A DNA stretch of 64,000 nucleotides from Protonemura montana (GCA_947568835.1 OX387604.1:4320001-4384000), one strand, 5' to 3'. Positions 44,401 through 59,400 are shown, numbered from the stretch's first letter. Notes: a model not told the origin generated them from the letters alone. Made by a program: numbers and translations.

Positions 44401-47400
44401 TGAGGTGAAATCTCCAGCAGAGGTAAATATGACATCTGGTGTATCACAGGGAAGTGTCATGGGCCTGCTGCTATTTATTATATTTATCAACGACATTGTG
44501 GACTTGGTCTCCGGCAAGATACGGCTATTTGCGGATGACTGCAGAGTGTAGGTACAAGAAACAAGGAAGAGGGGACGAGAATACATTTCAAATGGACAAC
44601 AAAAGCATGCAACTCAACTTAGAGAAATGTGAAGTAGTCAGATTCTGCAGGAAGAAACCAACATCTAATGGAGAATATGAACTGCAAGGAAAGGAGATAA
44701 AAAGGAGCAAGGGATATAAATACTTGGGGGTATGGTTAAATGAACAGTTGGAATGAAAGGGCCAAGTTGAAAGAGTAGTGACCAAAGGAATTTCGTAATG
44801 CGAGTTCTAAGGGGCACACATTGGCAGGTAAAGGTACCTATAGGCCTACAAAACACTAGTTAGGCCCGTACTGGAATATGGGGGCATGGTGTGGGATCCG
44901 TACCAACTAGGACAAGTGGAAGCAGTGGAAAGTGTCCAGAGGCAGGCAACAAGGAGGGTCACGGGAAGTGTGAAAAGGTGGCGCTGGGACCCAACTAGCA
45001 AATCCCCAGTCCATGATAGTGTGAGAGATATGCTCCAAAAACTAGCATGGGAAAGCCTCAGCCAAAGAAGAGGGAAAGCAAGATTGTGTGGGCTGCATAG
45101 AGCCCTAAGAGATGATGAAGGCCGGAATGAAATAAGGGCTGGCATTGAGGCAACCCTTAATGGAAGGCATGGGCAAAGGCTGAGGGAGAAGGGGACCAAA
45201 TTGGAGGTTGGCAGAAACTCCTTCCTGGCCCGCACCATAAGGGAATGGAATTTACTGGATCCATGTCTCAGAGAGAATACAGCTACAATAAGCTCAACAT
45301 TATTCAGGAGCAGACTAGATTTAGATTTAAGTTAATAAATATTTATACCTTACCACAGTGCTATTATTGTGTGCTTGTAAGATGTTTTTATAAATAAATA
45401 AAAAAAGTCTATGAAGTTAGCAAGTTTGCAAAGTTGCTGAATAATGCAGAAAAATGTAAGGTTTTTTGGTTTAAGGACCCTGTAAAAGGATTTATTTGTC
45501 AAATTTAAGAAGTTTTCTTTCTATACCATTTTATCCACAATCTCCCGGTTTATTGCATGTTACACTGAATTAGAACTGCAAAAATCAACTCACGTTATCC
45601 AGTGTTTCCAGCTTGATGAATGCTCGGGAGCATGTGGCAAATGCCCTGCTGCCACAACTTGTCAGTGCGATGATACTGAAAATCAGCTCGGGACTGATGA
45701 ATTCTTCGTACTCTCGCAGGTGTAGCGCCGTCTTAAGTGCGGCATCAACATGATCTACAGACCACACAAAATTTGTATCATAGATGACCGAATTAGCGAT
45801 AAGTGTACAATAATTTTGTATTACGGTCAGCTGTTGGAGGGTTGGCTTATCATCATTTGCTATTATCAGTGGCAATTTGTGCATGACGCCCATGAAACAC
45901 GGCTTCTACAAAGCGAAAGTAGGTTTTATCTTCATTTAGTTACTCGAAACTTGATAAAATTTTCTACAAGAGTAAAGTTTGTATCGCCCTGTTGCCACGC
46001 AAACCGCAGTGGTCTTACGCAAGTGACGGAGAGTGCTCAGCGTGTCTTGTCAGAGGAGACGCCCGTTATGCTGCATTAAGGCCACTTGGGGCACATTGCC
46101 AATTTTGGGTATCTTTATAATGCGAGGTTTGCCAAGGTGTGTGGGAATCTAGCTCAATAAGTCAGCGGTGGGGCCAGTGTCAAATTATTTCAACAAAAAC
46201 GCGATCTTTCACGAGGGTCTAGGGGCAACTAGCTACGCACACAGCGAACAAGCGCAAGCTGTGAATAGCCAATCTAGACATGATTTCTACCCTCGTTACG
46301 CGATTGTTACAGTTACAAGTTGTAGTGGATCTTATAACTGTAAGTATAAAATTATAGCAAAAATATAATTGCAATAAGAGATTTTAAATAACTGACAGGA
46401 CAATGGACCTCAAAATTCACAAGAGGAAGGATTCACATTAAGGAATTTTTTCATGCCTCTTTACTCTTTGCTCCACAAACTGCCACTGGTTGGAATGAAA
46501 GAAATATCATATTTAATATGTAAGGAAGGATATTTTTGCGTCATTAATTTACCGCTTTTGAGACACATCAATGGTGTCACGGTGTTGTAGCCAAATGCAA
46601 TGTATAAAAGGAGATGAGACCCTCTCATAATTTACTACTATCCTCTATGTCTACCAGTTTAACAAGTGCATAGGTTGCAGATTGTTTTGGTTTGAAGTAG
46701 CTCGTCTAGCTAAATTAGTTGGATTCCCGAAGAAAGCTTAATATTTCTATTCTGCAAGAATTCCTATTCTGCAAATGTTGTTAACTTTCAGATTTAACTT
46801 AAAAATTTGATTTTTTTCTGTGTTCACACTTATACATATTGTTTGTCTACAATGCTCTTAAGCTACTTACATACTACTGTTTCTGATTACCTTCATATAG
46901 TTGACGATGTGCTAATAGGAGGAAGTGAAATGCTACTGCTCCATCCCAGGCACTTTCATAAAGTTTTGAATCATTGAGAGCATCCTTCTCATTTATCTGA
47001 TAAGTTGGAGTGATAGCAGAGGTAGCATTCTTTTTGTGATCTTCGACCAAAAGAGCAGCCAAAACGTACAGCTTCTTCACTCTAAGTGGCGATGTCATTG
47101 ATCTTGATTCGGTCTCAGCCATCTGAAAAAAAAATATTTTTCAGATCATGTTGTTGGGAAAAGAATGTGAACATTCACCTATATCATGAGAAATTAGGAA
47201 TGGACCAAATGTTCTGAGTGGAGATTGTATTAATTAGTTTGAAGTTATTGGGGCAAAAAGCAAGTTTTTGAGATTTGAGCATCGGAAAAATAGTTTCGAG
47301 ACAAAACCTCCAAATACACAGTTGTTGTCAGGTTCCTTTTTTTTTTACTTTTGAGCATCCAAAAGATAGTTTCGTGAAAAAACAACCGTTCCAACCAAGT

Positions 47401-50400
47401 TACCAACCAAGTACATGCTCATTGCGACCATGGTCATCATTGCTGAACCTCTTGCTCTAAACAGAGCAGCGTACATCATCCACTTTGGGTCAGTGCTACA
47501 CCATGTGAGTGCAGCACTATGTTGCTTAGCATATTGCAAATTGGGTTGTCAATATGACTATCTATTCAATGTTTAGATATAATAACTCAGAAAAAAAATG
47601 TCAAAAGGGCCTCTTCATACATATCAGGGGATTTATTTTCTTCTATTAACATTTCTTCTGTGGTTTAACATATTTACCATGATATTTTTCTAATTTTCTA
47701 ATTTTTTTTTTTTTTTTTTTAAAAGAATTAAACAAAAGCTTCGTTGTAAAAAATTAATTAAATTTGACGTATTCTAAACCTTACTATGTCCATTCCCATT
47801 TAATTAAATGTTTAAGAGTCTGTAAAGCAGTTAATCCCCTCACCCTAATATTGATAAGCTTATCATCATTTCATGGTTTTAATAAACTGTTCATCATCGA
47901 CAGGTCTTAGCATGCATAGCGCCAAGGTATTCTCATTATTTAACGCGTAATTTTACAATGTTTGTCAAATATTTTACATAATTGGATTGATTCTGATAGG
48001 AGTTTCAAAGTTTTTGGATGTCCGACAGCCATATCATCAGACCACAGACCTATAAGTGCTACGCAGAACAAGCACCTATGTGTGATTCCAATGAATGAGT
48101 TATGTCAACGGAAGTTGGATGTATTTTATGGGCATGCCGGGAGATTTCAGCCATGTTCCTTCTGTCAAAAACAACAAACAATGATAGAGCAAGTTTTAAT
48201 TGCAATATAGCAGGACGTTGCACTAGAAATCGAACTATGAGCGCACAAAACAAGTAATATAGCCGCCTCGCAATTCAACTAAAAATGCGTAACTATTGTC
48301 CGTCGTTCAATCGTGTTACACGTCAGAGTGACATTTTACTGTGCCTAATCACTAATAACAACTCCCGTATAATTAATTGGATTTTCGTCGAGCACAACTG
48401 TGTCGAGGTAGGTCGATCTAGCGGCAGGTCAGTGAACCACGAGAGAGCAACCGTTAACCTTTGGCTTGGAAGGAGGGCTCTCTGCAGCCAGTGGCATGGT
48501 AGGAGAAATCTAGGCCACAGAATACCCAGGCACAGAATACGTAGACCGAGTTTGACGTTCAATTTCTAGAATTTTGGAGCACAGTACACTAGGGCACAGA
48601 AAACATAGGTACAGTTTACACGAGTTTTAGCTTTTAGCCCGGCACAGAATACTCGGGCACAGAGTACACACTCTAGGACATAGAATGCTTGGGCACAGAA
48701 TATGGTCTCCCATACGTCATCCGGCAGTTATAAGTTCGTGATCAAACATCAAAGTGTTTCACTTTGACTATTTTTTGCTCAAAATCGGGAAGTTCCCATT
48801 GCACGTGTTTTTGTTGCTGTTTGGCAAGTGATAAGTGATAACATTCATGTTGGTATTTAGCAGCCCGGCTTCAACCAAATTTTGAGTATGCCGACGCTTA
48901 CACAGTCAAACTTTTAGGGGTGAAAAATGATTCGAAAAATTTGAAAAAAAAGCAGTGCAGAGGAAAAGGCTGTGGTCATAAGTCATGACCACGGCCTTTT
49001 CCTATGCACTGCTTTTTTTTTATTTATCTAATGGAGTCATCACACTAAGTCTTCACTTACGTACATTTTTTTTTTTTTTTAAATCACCCCGTCTACGTTT
49101 TTTTTTAAATCAAAATTTGAAATAGTAGTAACCATGGTGTTTAAGCATGGAATTGGATGATGTCTAAGGTTGTCTTAGGATGTCGAAAGTTGCTACTATT
49201 TCAGATTCCTTATTTTGCTTCCTATACATATTGTTTTTTCACTAGACTTTTTTGATTAATGTTCGACTCCCAAAAAGTCTGACCACGTGCTCACATGTTA
49301 CGCTGGTAGAGGCCAGGAACAAGTACATTTCAATTAATTTAGTTCGCAAAATGGGCCGAGTTTTAAATTTGAGTGGCAGTATGCCGATTGGCTAATCGTG
49401 TTCTCGCACCGCCAATGGCCGCCATTGACGAGTTCTGCTCGCTTCCGCTAGGCGTTCTAACATTCCATTTGCAGACCTTGGAACTTAGAAGGCCACCTGG
49501 TCAAATCGCCATTGAAAACTGAACTGAACCTTGAACCTGAACCTTGGAACTGACTAGTCCACTGTTCTAAACGCCATTTTAGTGAAAGTTCTCGCAGTTA
49601 TGTCCAAACGTATTACATTAAACGCCATCAGTGACGGGTTGCGCTTTCTCTCAGCATCAGAAAACCAACGGAAAGAAGGGAACACTGGGCAGGAGGTGTG
49701 TGAGTGGTTGAAAACTCATGACTTTGATGCTTCCGAGAAGGAAGTTTTGGAAGAATTAGACTACCTCAGTTATAACTTTGCAATCAGCAAGCAAGTTATC
49801 AACAACATAACATACTACAAAACAGTGGACCAAGTCGACCTTCAAAGCTTCATAGATGCAGACATCATGGTTACAATTTGGCAGAAATCTATCGTGATGG
49901 CTGAGAAGAAGTTGATACTTCCTGAAAATAGCCGTCAACGCCGCTACAAGTTAAAGAAGGCGCTAGGGCTACAGAAAACTAACGGTTCTAGGAAATGCCG
50001 TTATGAAATGTGGGTGGATAGTGTTATGAGACCCAAGCGAATCAAGTTGTTCTCTACAAAGTCACGAGTACTACCGGAAATTCAAGAAATTTACCAAATA
50101 TGTCAGGGATACCATGGGCTATATGCTAGCCGCTATGGTGAAATTAAGTTCAGAAAGTAAATTATTGTAACTTCACATCACCTCAGATGAACTTTCAGTC
50201 CAAGCATTTATTTTTTGTAAGTTTTTTATGTAATTTTTATTTTGAGCTTAAATCCAAATTAATTAAAGAAATAAATCAAAATACATAACTAATTATTTCC
50301 CAGCACACTCCATTTGTGCACAAGTTGTTTCCAAGTGATGAGAGTTTCCGAGTTCCAAAACAAATTCCGAGCGATGAGAATTTTGCATCAAATATGTTGC

Positions 50401-53400
50401 AAAAGAAATTCCTAATAGATTTTTGGTGGAAGCCAATTCTGTGATTTCCTTTTAATCTTATAATGTTCAACTGGCACTTTACCGTTTCCGATGTGTGCAA
50501 CCATGGTCAGCTGTGATTAATAATAATTAATTCGTGTACCAAGCCACCTCAGTTGGAGCGCAAGTTTATAGTGTACTAGAAAGAGAGCTTCACAACCAGG
50601 CTTGATATTAGGGTTGAAATACGAACAATATTGTTTCAAAAAAAACTGATCTACCGGAGTCGAAATGTCATACGAATATATGTCACATTACCCGATTTCA
50701 CTAAATTTTATGCATATGATTACCTACATAAAAGCATTGTCTGAATATGATAAATGAGAAATCTGAATCTAAATCTCAGTCCAAACATTTGAAACTTTGA
50801 TTTCACTTCAATCAGCATGTACAGAAAATGGAATTTGGTAAGAAACAGGAATAAAAGCTTTGATGACTTAAAGTAGTCCTAGACTTAGATATTTTCATTA
50901 TTTATCAAGGAAGTGTTACACCATGCCATACTGCTGCGATACGAAATATAGTAATTTTCAGATGCACTTTCGAGTATATATGCTTTTTGAGCTGATATGG
51001 AGAAAAATGTAAACTTTGTCTTGCCAGATGTTTCGATTTCAAGTCTCGATTTTAACATACAAGGCGAATTGTGTCATTCAAAATATTGCTGTTTTTAGTG
51101 CACTGATATTTTCATCAAATTTTGAGACAGCGAGGGTTTGAATATGCTCATTTCATTTGGACCTACCCATTGAGTTCATAGGTAAGTCTTAGAGCCAGCG
51201 GCAAATGTTGAAAATTCTGCTCAGCAAACAAGCCGGCAACACAAGGGAACAGTGGGTGCAGCCCGATAGCACTTGCAGACTCTTTAACAATTGGCGACTA
51301 CTTTTCAAATCATTCAAAAATGAAATTTCTTAACTCAAGACCAACAAACCGTTGCCAGACTCTTTGTTTAGGTGTCAGTACACCACAGTTCAAAAACAAA
51401 GGTAACCTGTGAAAAATTGGGTCGAATAATCAATTAGCGATACTTTAAACATTAACCAGCTATAAGACATCTGCTGCGACAGACGATCTACTCTTTGGTA
51501 AGTAGTGTATTTATTTCTTTCCTCTCCTACAAATAAAACAACATTACCGATTCGGAATTGCTTTCCCTACGAACCACGAATAAGCAAGTGGCTAACTCTA
51601 TTTCTCTCCGCAGTAATTATTGCAGGTCTTCGATAGGATCAAAAGCATCGTTATTTGGTACCGAGGATTTATAAACAAACTTGATACAACAGAAAAGTGC
51701 TTTTTGTGAATACAATCCTAGAACACATTCAATCCCAATATTATCCCAGATTAATTCACCGAGTTTGCTCAAATGAACTATTAGTTTCTTTGATAGATAA
51801 GATTCCATACCTTGAATAGAAGTTTAGCACCTTCCAGGAAACGATTAGCTTTCCTGTATAATTCTATAGCTTCCATAATTTTGTTTTTGGCAAGCAAATG
51901 CTCAGCATACTTAGTGAGCAAGTGCTTGATTTCCAGGCACTTGTATTGATTGGCTAAGGCAACAGCTTGATCCCACTGGTTGAGATTCATGCAGACATCA
52001 ACGGCAGCATTCACCTGATTGCACTGCAAAGAAACCAACAAAGAAATGTGTTAAACTTGAATTGAAGAAGCACATAGGCCAATCACAATGTGTTGCATGT
52101 ATCCCTGTCTGGATCTCACTCGTTTTCATCTGAGATAGTGTTTTTTATCTCCCGGAAACTCTGCAGCGATCACATAATTATTTGTCGGTTCTTATCTCAG
52201 ATAAATCAAACGGTAGGTGGTGAAAATATTTCAAAGTACACAATTTCTACTTGTCACTCTTCGAAATTTCAGCTAAGTGCGTCGAATAGTCAGAAATGTT
52301 GAAGCAGAAGAAAATTAAATGAAAATTTGGGAAATTGGAATAGATCGGAAGCAATATTGTTCTGGCCATTTATCGGCTCCACGCACATATTCGCCTCCAA
52401 TCTTGCCAAGTTTGTAATTAACTATTAACCCTTTCCGGTCATATGTCTAATCTCATTTGACATTAGTTTTTCATTATTGGGTAATTCCATGTCAATTCAA
52501 CCGACCAAAAGACCCTAGAACTCAGCCCTACTATTAGTTGCTAGTTCCATAGTATTACTTGATTTTGGACTCTTGATTTTAAAGGTTTTGCAAGAGCATA
52601 AAAGCCTTCTGCCACTTTCCTGCTGTTTGTGGATCCACCTATGTCCAGCAAATCTTATCTGATTTCAAAGATGAAAGATTCATGGTTGATCACTAATGAT
52701 AATACCTTCAGGTAGCATTCAACGGCCACAGAGCACATGCCTACTGAAGCAAACATTTCTGCGATGGATGGTAGCAACACATGGCCTTCAGGCAGATTAC
52801 TCATGGTGGCCTGTAAGGCTGGATAGTCTTCCTGGTTGAAATAGCATTCGACAAGTTGCTCTAGGTTGCCACCAAGGTCGTAGTACTCTCTTGCTCCCGC
52901 CCTGGAAAAAATGTGTTGCAGTCACTATCCTAATTTTCCACTTCATAGATGCAAACCTGCAATATACTGGCGCTAATATAGAGTAATAAGTAATATAATA
53001 TAAAGTGCTGATATAAACTAATTCAAGTGCACAGTTTAATTCCAAGTTCAGGGAAGTTTAGCCGATCATAGATAGAACTATTTGCAGCTCTTGGGACTTT
53101 TTAAATTATTGTTTATTTCTCACACACTGTCAAAAAATATTATAAAATATACTCTCTACGAAAAGTTTGGCAAACTAATTAGAATTTCACGCAACTTTTC
53201 GTTGAGGTGCCAGGTTTATTAACGTAATTCTACAAATAAGACGGCTCGGCATCCTTACAAGGACCTCAGCCAAGATTTTATGCAGACAAGAAGTTATCTC
53301 TAGCTAAGTTCTTACCAAGGAATAAATGATTATAAATGATAGTATGAAGTGCGATGTATGAATACTGGAAAACACGTGATTTCAATACAGCATCACATTA

Positions 53401-56400
53401 GTTATTACTTGACAACTTCTTTCTTGGTTAATTGTACTTGGTTATCTTAATTCTTTATAAATGGACAGAAATAAATGAATAGACAAATTGGACCAATTGA
53501 ACAATGGTCTTAAAAACTTTGTTTTTTCAAGCAACTGCATCGAAATTTTAACATACCAATTCTGTTTTTCTGCCAGTTCATCACCAATGCAGTTGTAAGC
53601 ATCCTATAACAATCAAAGGAAAAAAAGTTAATATAATTTCATGCATCTCAGTCAATTGCAACAAAGCGGTATCTTGGAATAGGAAATTGGGAGTAGCATA
53701 TTTCAAAGATGGCCCAACAATCTTGTAAAATTGACTTTAGTTTTAACTATCATAGAAATATATTAAGCACACGGAAGGTGGTTTTGTTCTAGAAATTGTG
53801 GTATCCGGTCTAAAGTCAAGAACATCTGGAGGCTAATTATTTTAGAAGCATATAAATTCCAGAATTTTCCTGGAACAGCTGATTGAGGATTTTATCCATT
53901 CTATCTGGCAGAAAATTCTTGATGGAATAGATTACAGACTGCGGCCATACATAGAAGGATAATTTCGTAACCCTAGTATAAGTCAGTAGCAACATGCTAA
54001 CTAGCAATACCATAGAACCAAGCAAACCCCTGACTGGAGTGGCAGACTTAATTAGCACCATTTCCAGTGACTCTGGCTTCAGTAACTCTTCTTGCAATTG
54101 GTTGCTTTGTCGTCACTATCCTGTGATGATTAACTCGAGCTCAGTATGCCTTCCTGATCATGCTACCGTCATAACACATCCGTAATACCGGTTTCTAGTG
54201 GTGCTGAAATCAACACGCTCTAAAATTGTTGAAAAGTTCCACTCTAGGTTGTGGTTACATAAAACCATCAGCCTGATATTATATAGCACCATCGTGGCAC
54301 AGCCAAATAGCCACTCATGGTAAGGTCCCTGAAAATAACTGGCAATTGATGTAAAAGAAATCTTTTTTGTCGGTTCCTTTAAGGCCAGTTTAATTACATT
54401 TTTTAACTTAGAGCTTGTTCAGTGCATAGAAATCATTATGCGTACGGCTTGAAATTGGGTGTTTCCATGACATGAAAACAAATTATCATCCAACCACAAG
54501 TTGAAAATATGGTAAAACTGGATAAGGGACAACTGGTTCTACAAATCTAGAACGAATCAAGTAATGAATCCACGAACCTTAAGTTGAGCATCCGAACCAG
54601 CTCCTTTTTCGTTCATTTTCATCAGCTGCACCACACGATGCCAGTCCCCAAGCTTCTCTCGAAGTTCAATGGCCAAATCCTTTCGGTCCACTTCAAGGTA
54701 CAAAGCTTCCGCATAGTCAAAGTTTCTGAAGTATGCGGCAATCTCTGCACGCTTGACAGTATCATTGGTTATCGAGCGAAGCTGTTTGATCAGTAGGATT
54801 CCGGGGTAATCTCGGCACCGAACGTAAGCAGCTTCTGCCGTAGTCAGGTCTAAGTTACCGAGAGCCTTCTCTGCTAGCAGACCCCTAAATAAGTGAGAAA
54901 CCATTGATTGGGTAAGATGATTTGTCCGAAAATGCTTACTAGAAAAGCCACAGTCATTGAATCTTTATTATCTATAGGGCAATTAGAACATTCCTAGGAA
55001 ATTCTATTTTTGAATAAAAATGTCAGAAAAACATAATTCATATTGCTACAATACTATTTTAAATTCTTAAATGAATAGCTATGCTATGTGAACTCAAAAC
55101 ATTGTGATTTGTGACAGCCAAATATATTCTATGGGTCACAATTTTTTTAGTGATTCTGGGCTTTTGTAAAAAGTCAGCACATAGCTCGAAAAAAGGTAAA
55201 CCTGAACACATGGACACAAAACATACCACAATCTAGGATGAGGATTTTCTTCAATGAAGATGGTGGCCTCACCAACCCCAACTTTATCAAGAAGATTTCT
55301 TGTGTCGCGCAATGACTTGATCTCTAGGTCGAGGATAAATGGAGTCATCGGGCTGTCTGGTGCTTTCAAGATGTCGTCTAAAAGAGCCGTGCGGATTTCC
55401 AGCTCCTGTCGGAGTAAATAGAAACAACGTTTCAACTTTTTAAAGGTAGGGATTTCAAGACTAAAGCAATAATATGTGTGCTTGATTCGACGCCTCGTGC
55501 CTTCTACTTGACAGCGCATTTAATTTGGACCAACCCAGTGCTTGTGTCCGTATGGAGTCATCAGTTTACTGCACTGTAAGACTGAAGGTGGGAGGGGCTA
55601 AAAAAATGCTCTTGTCAAATCTATCTTTTTAAGGGGGGGGGGGGGGGGGGGAAAGGGGGGAAAGGGGGGAGTTGGTAGTGGTAAATTTGCTATTTTGTTA
55701 CTCAGCTAAGTCAGATACTTGTTTGGGAGAGGTTGTCTAGAAGCATCGGGTTAATACAGGTCCGCTTTTAAGGCCAGCTATTTGAAAATATGAACTTAGG
55801 CCACATGTTTACCACATGGTTCTTTGGAAACGTCTCCGAAGACCCTCTCTCCAGAAACCCTCATCGGACCCACCCGTTTACCAGCCAGAGTATCTGTGTC
55901 TGCCGTAAGTCGGCCAAGTTTGCCATACCGTAGCATCAGAGAGGACACAGCTAGTTTACCTGATCCCGACTGCTTGGCGGCAACAAAATATCTCTGGCTG
56001 CAATAAATTGAAAACGTTTAATCATCTGTTACTGGTTATGTGTATTTTTGGCCAATATCGAGAGCTAATAAACAATCAATAATGTAAGAACTCGATAGAT
56101 TGACAATTTGGAACCCCGAGCATTTTTATAATGTTTATAACTGAATATTCATCACTGAGATTTAATTGCATATTTATTTTTTAAGCATGTTGTGATAACC
56201 CAAGCAAATGTAATATGCCTGGTGGAATGCAAGTTGTATATATACTAAACTGAAGCATTTCATGCCCATTTTTGTTGAGTAATTTGTAGGCAACAAATGA
56301 TAATTGGATCAAATAACACTTATCAACCCCAAATGAGAGGATGTTTTATGTATGTATGGCAATGGAGAGATAAACCATTACAAACTCGAAAGTACCACAC

Positions 56401-59400
56401 GTGAAATAATGTTATTACTTGATACAAAGCTGAAACTTAGAACTTAGCATAGATGGTCATTCTCTTGATCTAAAATACCTCAGAGTCTTATTTCAGCTCC
56501 ATTCATTGTGACTCCTTGAGTAGGTACCTGCTCCTACAAGAGTAGTACGGATGGCCGTGAGCCTCGTTTCTCTCTCACACACTATCTCTTTCTCTCTCTC
56601 GAGCGACGACAGACACAGCTCCAAATACTGCATATTAGGCTAATCAACACCAGATAATCAGAAGAAGAATTTTCACGGCATATTCGCAGGACAATCAAAA
56701 AATTAAATAGACAAGTTTCTTGGAAATATTGGAACGTAATGACTGAAGAAAAAAAAAGCAGAAGGATCGGCCGGCAACTTTTTAATTCTTTAATAACTTA
56801 ATTGAGGCTTAGACATTCTTTTGGCTTATATTGATGCCTATTTGCAGCTCAGAAATATTTTTCACTCTAAATAAAAGTCGGTAAAACTGTCTAGAAGGTG
56901 ATCTTTTTGTTTTGTGCTTTTGCCTTTATTACTTGATAAGAAAAAAAATTGCTTTATATTTACTTGAGCTGCGCCTGGGCACTACTGGTCCCTCTACCTT
57001 AAAGTTTTGTAAGAACTCTCAGCCTCAGTAAAATTTTCACTTTGTTTCTTATTATTTCTTTTTGTTTTTTAACGATTTTCCTAATCATTTAAACAAAATG
57101 TGATTTACAGTGTTAATTGTCTTGTAGTATGTACTGCAAGAACTTAGTGTACAAAGCACCAAATATTAGAAAACCTAATGCTGATTGGCTGTTTGGTGTT
57201 ACTACTATGGAAGAAGCGTATTACCTCTGCTATGGCTAAAACTGTGATTGCAAATAGACAGGTGTCAGCTTACAGGACTGCAAAGGGTAAAAATTGTCAT
57301 TAAATTGAGTGGCATAGCCGCACCTTAGCTTGCAGTAAAAGGGTTTAAGTGCCTCTAACTTGGCAGAACTTGCTAGAAATGCATTACCGAAAATGAATCC
57401 CAGCTCACACCAGGTTCCAACCATGGCTTTTGTACAGAATTATGGTGAGTACTGAATACCTTCGATTCAAATTGCTCCTTTCCACTTTTCTACCAATTTT
57501 GCTTAGGCAGATGGGCTGGTTTAGATTTCTATTGTTTTGCAATATGTTTTAAAATATTTTTTATGTCGAATGAATTGATCCCCTGGGATCTGTCTTTTTT
57601 ATTATTGAGTTGTGAGAAGAGGTTTGATTTCTTTAAGTTTTCATCTCATTTTCTATTTGAGGCAAAGGACAAGGCAATCAGAGGCAATCATCCCTTTGCA
57701 CTGAGATTAGTTCAAGGTTTCACCTATTAACTAAAAGACCTCTAACCTGAAATGAGCATATATATCCATTGCTCGAGATGGGTTCTTCAGGTTCCAGCCC
57801 ACGAAAAATGTACATCCTGGTTTTCTCCATTATTGCCAGCAGCTCCGGATTGTCAGCTGCCCACTCCATGGCCCAAACGTCTTTCCGTTCAAACTTGGCC
57901 AGCTGCTTGATCTCGTCGTCGGTCTTTGCAGGCAGACTTTCTTTGTGGTACATCGATGGCTGCGAGTCTACGTCCAGCAGGGTCAAGATGCCAATGTGAT
58001 CGATAATCGAAATACGTCTGTAAAGCAGATGATGGAAAAATGTATTGCCACGGCAGCTCAAAAGTTGTTGACATGGAAGAGAGGAGTTTTACTTGGGCCC
58101 CACATTATTTTATTTAGATTTAGAAGAATTTAATTTGAAAGAATAACTGGGCACTTTTGTTTACTCCTTCAACTTACTTTATTTACTTATCATCAATGCA
58201 TAACTACAACCAGGAGCGGCTCGTCCATAAGGGCAGCCAAGGCACGGCCCTGGCTGGTGGAGAGAGAAAGGAGAGAAGGGAAGAACGACAATGATTTTGT
58301 GATGCATTATAATTTTCAATTTTGGCTTGATATTCATTCTTCTTGTGACCAAATTTCACTCTTTTTAAATACATGACTGATAAACGCGCTCAGTCGTGCA
58401 GCTTTCCGCCGCGGAGATTGAGTTTATTTGATTTGCCAGGGCGCCACCCCACCCTCAACGGTGTTAAATAATTGGAAATTAAGGAGACGCAATTTTCGTG
58501 GGGTCCAGAGAGTGCTTAGATTTTCTCCTTAAAAATATCCTTGACATTGTTTTTTTGGCCCACCAAACCCCCATTTTCTTCGACTACCCTTTGCCATAGT
58601 TATTTATTATCTGCGCCCCGGCACCAAAATATCTCACCAAAATATCTCACCAGCCGCCATTGATTACAACTGCATATGACACTAATTTTGATGTGAGGAA
58701 ATGCATAAATAAGTCAGCTGTACATACTCTCTAGCTCATACATTCAAATTAATGTCATGTCAAAACCTACTCCAGTCTTCACAATCTCCAGGAGCTAGAG
58801 TAGAAAAGCCAACTCCAACTTACCCTAACCTGAAAAACGATTAAACGCCATGATTTCCTAATTAAAAACCTACTAAAAACCACCTTTTTAAGTATTTTGA
58901 TAAAATTGGAAGATTTAACAATATGGACCTGAACCTCTTAGCAAATTTACCCAGAGGGCTTAGATGAAGAGCATCGTTAAGAAGGCTGTGCTTGGTATGA
59001 TGTCTACTCTTACTCGTTTTGTAGAAGTTTCATTTTTCTTAGCGTCACATTTGATAACAAAATTTCAGTTAAGAAGGCAAAGAGAACAATTCCACTCCAA
59101 AGACTCAACCAGAGTCTTCAGGTAAAAAGCATATTGTTTCTCCACCCAATTTGGTTAAAAATGTTTGCCATTGCTATTCAATTAAAAAAAAAACAAACAC
59201 AAAAAAAAAAAACTGAAACTCACGAAGAATCGCAGTTGAGAGCCAACTTGTGCGGCCGTGAAGTGAGCGAGTAGCGGTTAGTGAGTGCAACCTGCGGCAG
59301 CTCGTAGCGCTGCAGTGTGCCAGATTCTCTGCCGAGAATAAGCGAGATGTCTGAGACGACCAGGCAAGAGACGGGATCGATCGACGGCTCTGTGCTCACT

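Noticed and set aside
46891-47122. ATG at the start of WDR35 exon 13 as the start of a separate gene
   Set aside because: The exon has a strong acceptor and joins exon 12 in phase with continuous homology; the methionine is internal.
55824-56006. Extra WDR35 exon or nested gene
   Set aside because: Open on both strands but no homology to WDR35; exons 7 and 8 already join in phase.
57236-57424. 62-codon minus-strand ORF near WDR35 exon 7
   Set aside because: No WDR35 homology, and no acceptor/donor pair that keeps the reading phase.
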